Shown here in pieces: positions 59,134 through 64,000 of a stretch of 64,000 bases of DNA. The DNA is from Cladobotryum mycophilum. Taxonomy: Eukaryota > Ascomycota > Sordariomycetes > Hypocreales > Hypocreaceae. The DNA is taken from NCBI GenBank assembly GCA_036429605.1, contig CM071589.1, positions 6,820,001 to 6,884,000 on the forward strand. The letters are read 5' to 3'. The notes beneath the pieces are model-generated. The model did not search any database, was not told where the DNA came from, and worked only from the letters and a program-made list of their open reading frames with translations. Every line of letters starts with the position of its first letter. The stretch's first letter is position 1. The translations under genes were made by a program, and so were the position numbers.

Positions 59134-59332
59134 GGCTAGGGTCAGATCCAGCTGCCTTGATTGCTGTGGTGAGCCAAAGTCGACGCCTGGTTTGCGGCGA
59201 GGTGTTGAGAGGATCGTCTACTTTGAAGGTGGTGTTTTTTTGTGTTTATGATGAGCAGGACGGGTCGGTGATGAAGCTACTGTTTAGCGTCACCAATGGG
59301 CGGGTCAACAGAGACGGCGGCCGGTGAGCGGG

Positions 59333-59400
59333 TCTCTCTCTCTCTCCCTCTCCCTCTGTATGTGTCTGTGTGTATCTGTGTGTCTGTGTCTGTCCGTCTC
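59333..59400 (+). repeat. CT/TG-rich simple repeat
   Basis: A TCTCTC stretch passes into TGTGTCTG-type repeats in the likely 5' region of VAC8. It creates overlapping open frames on both strands that are not genes. Confidence 0.85.
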
Positions 59401-59569
59401 CAGATGCAGACTGATGGATGCAAGTGCTGGCGGGCGCTGACAAGACGAGATTCGTTGGAAATGATGAGTGCCAGCCAAGCAGCAGCAGCGACAGCGCAAA
59501 GGAGGGCTGCAATAGGCAGGCGATGCAGCCAGCAGATAAATGGGCGAAAAAGGGCACAGACGATGATGA

Positions 59570-59607
59570 GATGGAGGGATGGAGGGATGGAGGGATGGAT
59601 GGTTGGT
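59570..59607 (+). repeat. GATGGAG/GGATGGA tandem repeat
   Basis: Several copies of a 7-9 base GGATGGAG unit lie upstream of VAC8. Confidence 0.8.
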
Positions 59608-60934
59608 CGGTTGGATGGAGGAGTGACGAACGAAACCTTCCAAGAGGTCAACAAGGTCAGGCTCGCAAAGGGCAGCAGCAAGCCAAGGCAAAGGCAAAGG
59701 GTAGTAGACCGCAGACCGTAGAGAAAGCATGAGCAAGGGTTTATAGAGCCCAGAAGGGTTTAGATGGGGAGAGACTTGGAGACTTCCATGGAGCCCTGGA
59801 GAGACTTGTTGGTGTGGGTGGTCGAGTGTTACAGGGGTCCTACCTACTGCTGCTACTGCTACTACGACCTACTCCGGCTACAGCTGCAGCTTGTGTGTTC
59901 GCTGGCGATTGCCGCTACTACGCGCCACGGGCTACCGCTAACAACTGCTGGGCTGGTTGGCTGGGTTGCTGGGCTCCATTCAAGGTGTCAGTGGGACTGG
60001 GACTGAGACTGGGGCTCCAGTGATGCGCGCCTAACTTGGAGCTGCTGTAAGGCGCTGTATTTCTGAGCCCTGCCCGCCTCTACTATGCCCGGACACTACA
60101 TGTACGGAGTACCTAGACGTCGCTGACGCTGTCATGGCGGCCACTAATTGCAGTGGAGCACCCTCTGTATGTAGGTACTTTAGGTAATGTACAGTACTAT
60201 ACTCGTTATCGGTGGGGCCATGGAAGCTGGTTCCGGATCAAATTTTGTGTTACGATTGGCTGCAGCTTGCAATCATGAGACAGCCAGCAACTGATTGTTC
60301 GGACAGGCTTAGTGCGGTATGCAAAACACCAAGGTCCCTTGAAGTCATGATACTAGATACTCTTACAATCCATCAACATGAGACCAACCAAAGGGAAGAA
60401 GAGACATTGTCACATATGGTGAGATGATAGGAACAATAAAATTCACTTTCAATTCCCTTCATGGCTCTTAAAGCACATGGACCATCAAGTATGCGACCCC
60501 CTGTACCTGCATCGTCCCGGTTACCAGAAAACCGGTTTTCCTCGGTACAAGTACTTGCCCATATACAAGTACACATATCTACGTAGCGATTCCGGCCTCT
60601 TACTTGAATCTCATGTCTGTCTCATCACAGACATCACAAACACTGCTGCCTGTCCCCGAATCACTTACGTGTGGTTTTTTTTCTTTTTTGTTCACAGATG
60701 CAGATGAACCAAGACCCCGCCGTTGGCCGGTAAAAGTTCAATCGTCAAGGCTGGCTACCTATCCATCCTGGTGACCCCAGAAAAAGTCTCGCATCACCTG
60801 GACGACGTTTGCTGTGCTGCCACACCATACTTTACGTATGCTCATACGAATATGCATCCACTGAGAGAGGTGAGAGAGGGGGCCCCAATATCTTGAAACG
60901 ACTTTCATTTGCATTCAGACGATTGGCCGAGACT

Positions 60935-60949
60935 TTGGCGTTCTGCCAA
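60935..60949. promoter_or_regulatory. Perfect inverted repeat TTGGC-N5-GCCAA
   Basis: TTGGCGTTCTGCCAA has five-base arms that are exact reverse complements around a five-base centre. It lies in the divergent VAC8-SNF4 region. The symmetry fits a dimeric DNA-binding protein site, but no fungal factor for it is known to me. Confidence 0.35.
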
Positions 60950-62109
60950 GATCAGTATCCGCCGTTTGTCGATCAAGTCGGCCGGATTTGGCGTCCTGCT
61001 TACGATGCACGTATAAGTGGAGGCCATTGACGTGTTAAATGCATCGCCGGGCTATCGTCACCCTACCCTACAATTGTCGACCGTGACGTGTGCGAATAGG
61101 CATCCCTGATGAGCGAGATTTGAGTGGGCATTGATTCATGTGGGAGCCAAGGCTGAATATTTTGAGATAACAAGGTTGATTTTTGACAAATGCAATTGTG
61201 CTTGTTCTGTGTTGGGCTGCTCCATTGCTTCGCTTAGGTATTATGAAGGCATCCTTACCATCGTTACTAATACTTTCTAGATACTCCATATAATATTTAG
61301 CGAAACTGGTATAAATGCAGACATCAAGAATTCCAAATTTGATTTTTGCTTTCGGCTACTGTTTGATGTCTGAGTGTCCTCCACAGGGTTACGAGATTTC
61401 ATTTACCGTCTTCTTGTCCGCGAGGAAATCTGTTACACTTTTCCTTGCCTTATGCTTGATCACTCACGATGTCCTCAGTACACCAAATATTATCTCCCTG
61501 GAGAGATACGATTCCAAAGGCTGAACTAACGGGTAGAGAAAATGGGAAGGGGGAGACTTTCTGAAAAAAAAAAACTCTTCCGACACCAACAGACATACAA
61601 TGTTATTAACAAATTTTCATATCCATATTAACACATGCAAGGGATTTTGTATAAAATATCGCATCTGCCAAGACCAAGAGCCAGCATAACAAGACGCATA
61701 GAGACGTGCCTATGACGCCAGATCGGTTATCAACCAGCACCTTATCTTAGCATCCTAAGCCCAAACCAGTATCACTGTTTGGTTTTCGCTCCCTCGTATG
61801 GCCTTGTTATTACTTACCTTGGTTAATGACAGCAGAGGCGTTTTGTCCAAGCAAGTCGAGGAAATCGAGCTCTGTTTTCTTTTTCTTATCCAACGGAAAT
61901 GCAGTGCAGTCCCATTCCCCTCCTCTTGACTTTCCTTTCTTCTTTTAGTTTACGCGGACAGACACTCTCAATATCAAGTTCTTCTTTTGATCCACTGATT
62001 GACTGGATTGACAAACAACTCCATCGAAAACTCTCTGCATCATCATCAGCCCAGCCCTACCTACAGTGGTTGTCGCCTCATTTCACTTTCAGGCTGTACG
62101 ACGCTGGAA

Positions 62110-63758
62110 ATGGAGGGAAATGCAGAGGCCGCTAGCGCCCAGCCGGCATTCTCCCCCGCACACGCACACGCACACGCACCATCAGAACCAGCGGCTGGCC
62201 ACCACGATGCTCATGCCGCCTCGCCGCCAGCACCACCAACCGCCAAGTCTAGACCACTGCCAGCCTTTATTGGGTCAGGTCTTGGTCTTGGTCTTGGAAT
62301 TGGGCTTGGGCCAGCATCGGGACCTGCAACAACTCCAGCAGCGATAGCGACAACGACTGCGACACCACCGACTGGCGGCCACGAGCGTCAACCAACGACC
62401 CTCCCTCACTTTGTCGCTCCGTCCTCGTACCTACGCTTCAAAACCACCACAGCGACGACTCACGGCGGCGCCATGCTTGCTGCGCCAGACCCCAAGCCGC
62501 CTCCTCCAAGTCCCCTCGACAAGGAACAGCGGCAAGGCTTGGTTCGTTCTCCCCCTTCCCTTCGAGCCCTGACTGGCATCGTCATCATGGCCTTCATCTT
62601 TCGCGCGCATTTTAATTGCCCCGCATTTTCAATCTCTTGTTTTCCCTCTGGCTGACATTCTCTCGCTGCCCGCAGAAAGCAATTCGCGATTTCCTCAAAG
62701 TCCGGACCAGTTACGATGTCTTACCGCTATCATTCCGTCTCATTGTCCTCGACACCGATCTCCTTATAAAAAAGAGTCTCAACATCCTTACCCAGAATTG
62801 TAAGCAAGTGTCCTCTCTTGCCCCGCGCCGAGGGGTACAATTTCCGCCAATCCCCATGATGGTGATGATGATGCTGACAGAAGCGGGAAGCCATTGTCTC
62901 GGCCCCTCTATGGGATTCGCACACTTCACGGTTCGCTGGCATATTGACGGCAACCGACTTTATCAATGTCATTCAGTATCACTGCCAATTTCCAGATGAG
63001 ATGAGCAAGCTGGACCAATTCCGGTTGAGCAGCTTGCGAGGTACGCATTTCTCCGGCCCGTCCGGCACGAAGTTTGCTGACCGAGGCACACACTATTAGA
63101 TATTGAAAAGGCGATTGGAGCGACACCGATTGAATCCGCCCACGTTCACCCCTCGAGACCGCTGTACGAAGCCCTCCGTCGCATGCTTAAGACTCGTGCG
63201 CGAAGAATTCCTCTGGTGGATGTCGACGACGAGACTGGTAGGGAGACGGTTGTTTCCGTCATTACTCAGTATCGAATTCTCAAATTCATTGCCGTGAACA
63301 ACGAGCACAACACTGTTCTCCTCAAAAAGCCCCTTCGCGATATCGAGATTGGAACGACCTCGGACCTGGCCGTAGCCAAAATGGGAACTACGGTTCTCGA
63401 AGTTATTAATCTCATGGTCAACCGGAATATTAGCTGCGTTCCCATTGTCGACTCTCAGAACCGAGTTCTCAACGCATTCGAAGCTGTAGATGTAATTCCC
63501 TGCATCAAGGGTGGCGCCTACGATGATCTTAACGGCTCAGTGGGCGAGGCGCTGTGCAAGCGACCCGAGGATAGCCCTGGTATCTACACATGCAGCGAGG
63601 ACGACAGACTTGACTCCATCTTTGACACCATCCGAAAGAGCCGGGTTCACAGGTTGATTGTTGTGGACGATGAGAGCAAGCTTAAGGGAGTCATCTCGCT
63701 GTCTGACATTCTCAAATATGTCTTGCTTCACGGGGAAGAGGAGATGAACAAGGCTTGA
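62110..63758 (+). CDS. SNF4: AMPK/SNF1 complex gamma subunit
   Basis: The exons are 62110-62541, 62676-62799, 62891-63040 and 63100-63758, giving 454 residues. The N-terminal 140 residues are low-complexity, rich in Ala, Pro, His and Thr, with a glycine-leucine stretch near residue 60. After that come the four CBS domains of the gamma subunit: KAIRDFLKVRTSYDVLPLSFRLIVLD opens the first (given in pieces in the family), IVSAPLWDS and ILTATDFINV close it, and later SCVPIVDSQ and HRLIVVDDESKLKG lie in CBS3 and CBS4. Gamma subunits bind AMP, ADP or ATP and regulate the Snf1 kinase in carbon and energy signalling. An in-frame ATG at 61999 exists; 62110 is preferred because it follows a likely leader. 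The acceptor of exon 3 is chosen to keep the conserved SIVSAPLW block. Confidence 0.93.
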
Positions 63759-64000
63759 TATTGCCGAATCAAGTGCGGACTGGGGAGGGAGCAGAACATA
63801 AGAATGAGAAGAGGGCGGGTATTTGTTGCTGTGGAGTTGGGTTACAACTGGTATGGCGTATTGGGAATATCTAATGGCGATGAAATACCAAGATGAAACA
63901 TCTTGCCCTTTCTGCTATTGCTATAGACTGGTAGGTTCTGGGACACGAGGATCTTTGCTCTTGACGTATTGCGGATGGTTTTCGAGGGTATATGCCATCG
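63759..64000. other. 3' flank of SNF4
   Basis: No gene is seen before the window ends. Confidence 0.55.

Larger units (their letters stand above)
59134..62109. other. Long divergent region between VAC8 and SNF4
   Basis: Nearly 3 kb holds two promoters and probably long 5' leaders. It includes low-complexity tracts at 59333-59400 and 59570-59607, and a perfect 15-bp inverted repeat at 60935-60949. No gene is supportable. Confidence 0.5.

Noticed and set aside
59246..59736. Overlapping frames in several registers on both strands upstream of VAC8
   Set aside because: They derive from CT/TG and GGATGGA simple repeats and share no domain.
62711..62972. Minus-strand frames opposite SNF4 exons
   Set aside because: They overlap firmly supported SNF4 exons and an intron and show no family features.

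Overview
The window is genomic DNA of a filamentous ascomycete, most likely a Sordariomycete and possibly Hypocreales. Genes carry short GT-AG introns (mostly 47-90 nt) with CTAAC-type branch sites. The families are typical of Pezizomycotina: Zn2Cys6 regulators, a HET-domain protein, a fungal rhodopsin-like membrane protein, ankyrin proteins, a hAT transposon and an intron-bearing tRNA-Lys. I rebuilt exon structures by hand from reading frames, splice signals and family conservation; no searches were run.

The window splits into an accessory part (about 1-50 kb) and a conserved core (about 51-64 kb). Accessory part, left to right: a cysteine-rich fragment; a secreted Thr/Val-rich protein with Kex2-like sites; a hAT element with clear terminal repeats, 8-bp target duplication and a one-base break in its transposase; a small secreted six-cysteine protein; and an HNH-nuclease-domain protein.

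From 13.7 to 32.3 kb lies what looks like a small biosynthetic gene cluster. It holds an NmrA/isoflavone-reductase-like protein, an AflR-type Zn2Cys6 regulator, a broken trypsin-like gene, a seven-helix rhodopsin-type membrane protein, an integral-membrane UbiA-family enzyme, a cytosolic FAD-linked oxidase, a cytochrome P450 with an altered haem motif, a broken ketoreductase-type SDR, and a secreted berberine-bridge-type oxidase. No PKS, NRPS or class I terpene synthase is present, so the UbiA protein is the only candidate scaffold-forming enzyme. A working model is prenyl transfer or terpene cyclisation by the UbiA protein, then oxidation by the P450 and the two flavin oxidases, under the AflR-type regulator.

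To the right are a large ankyrin-repeat membrane protein gene carrying a frameshift and a nonsense codon plus near-perfect 99-bp tandem repeats, an AMP-binding acyl-CoA synthetase interrupted by one missing base in a T run, an intact HET-domain gene, an intact secreted trypsin, and an amidase-fold protein that seems to have lost its catalytic nucleophile. Three frame breaks here sit in homopolymer runs, so genuine decay and assembly error both need to be considered.

The core part starts after the tRNA-Lys(CUU) at 49.9 kb. It contains a second Zn2Cys6 regulator, ALB1 (60S biogenesis), mitochondrial IF3, mitochondrial inner-membrane protease IMP1, the vacuolar armadillo protein VAC8 and the AMPK gamma subunit SNF4, all intact and conserved.
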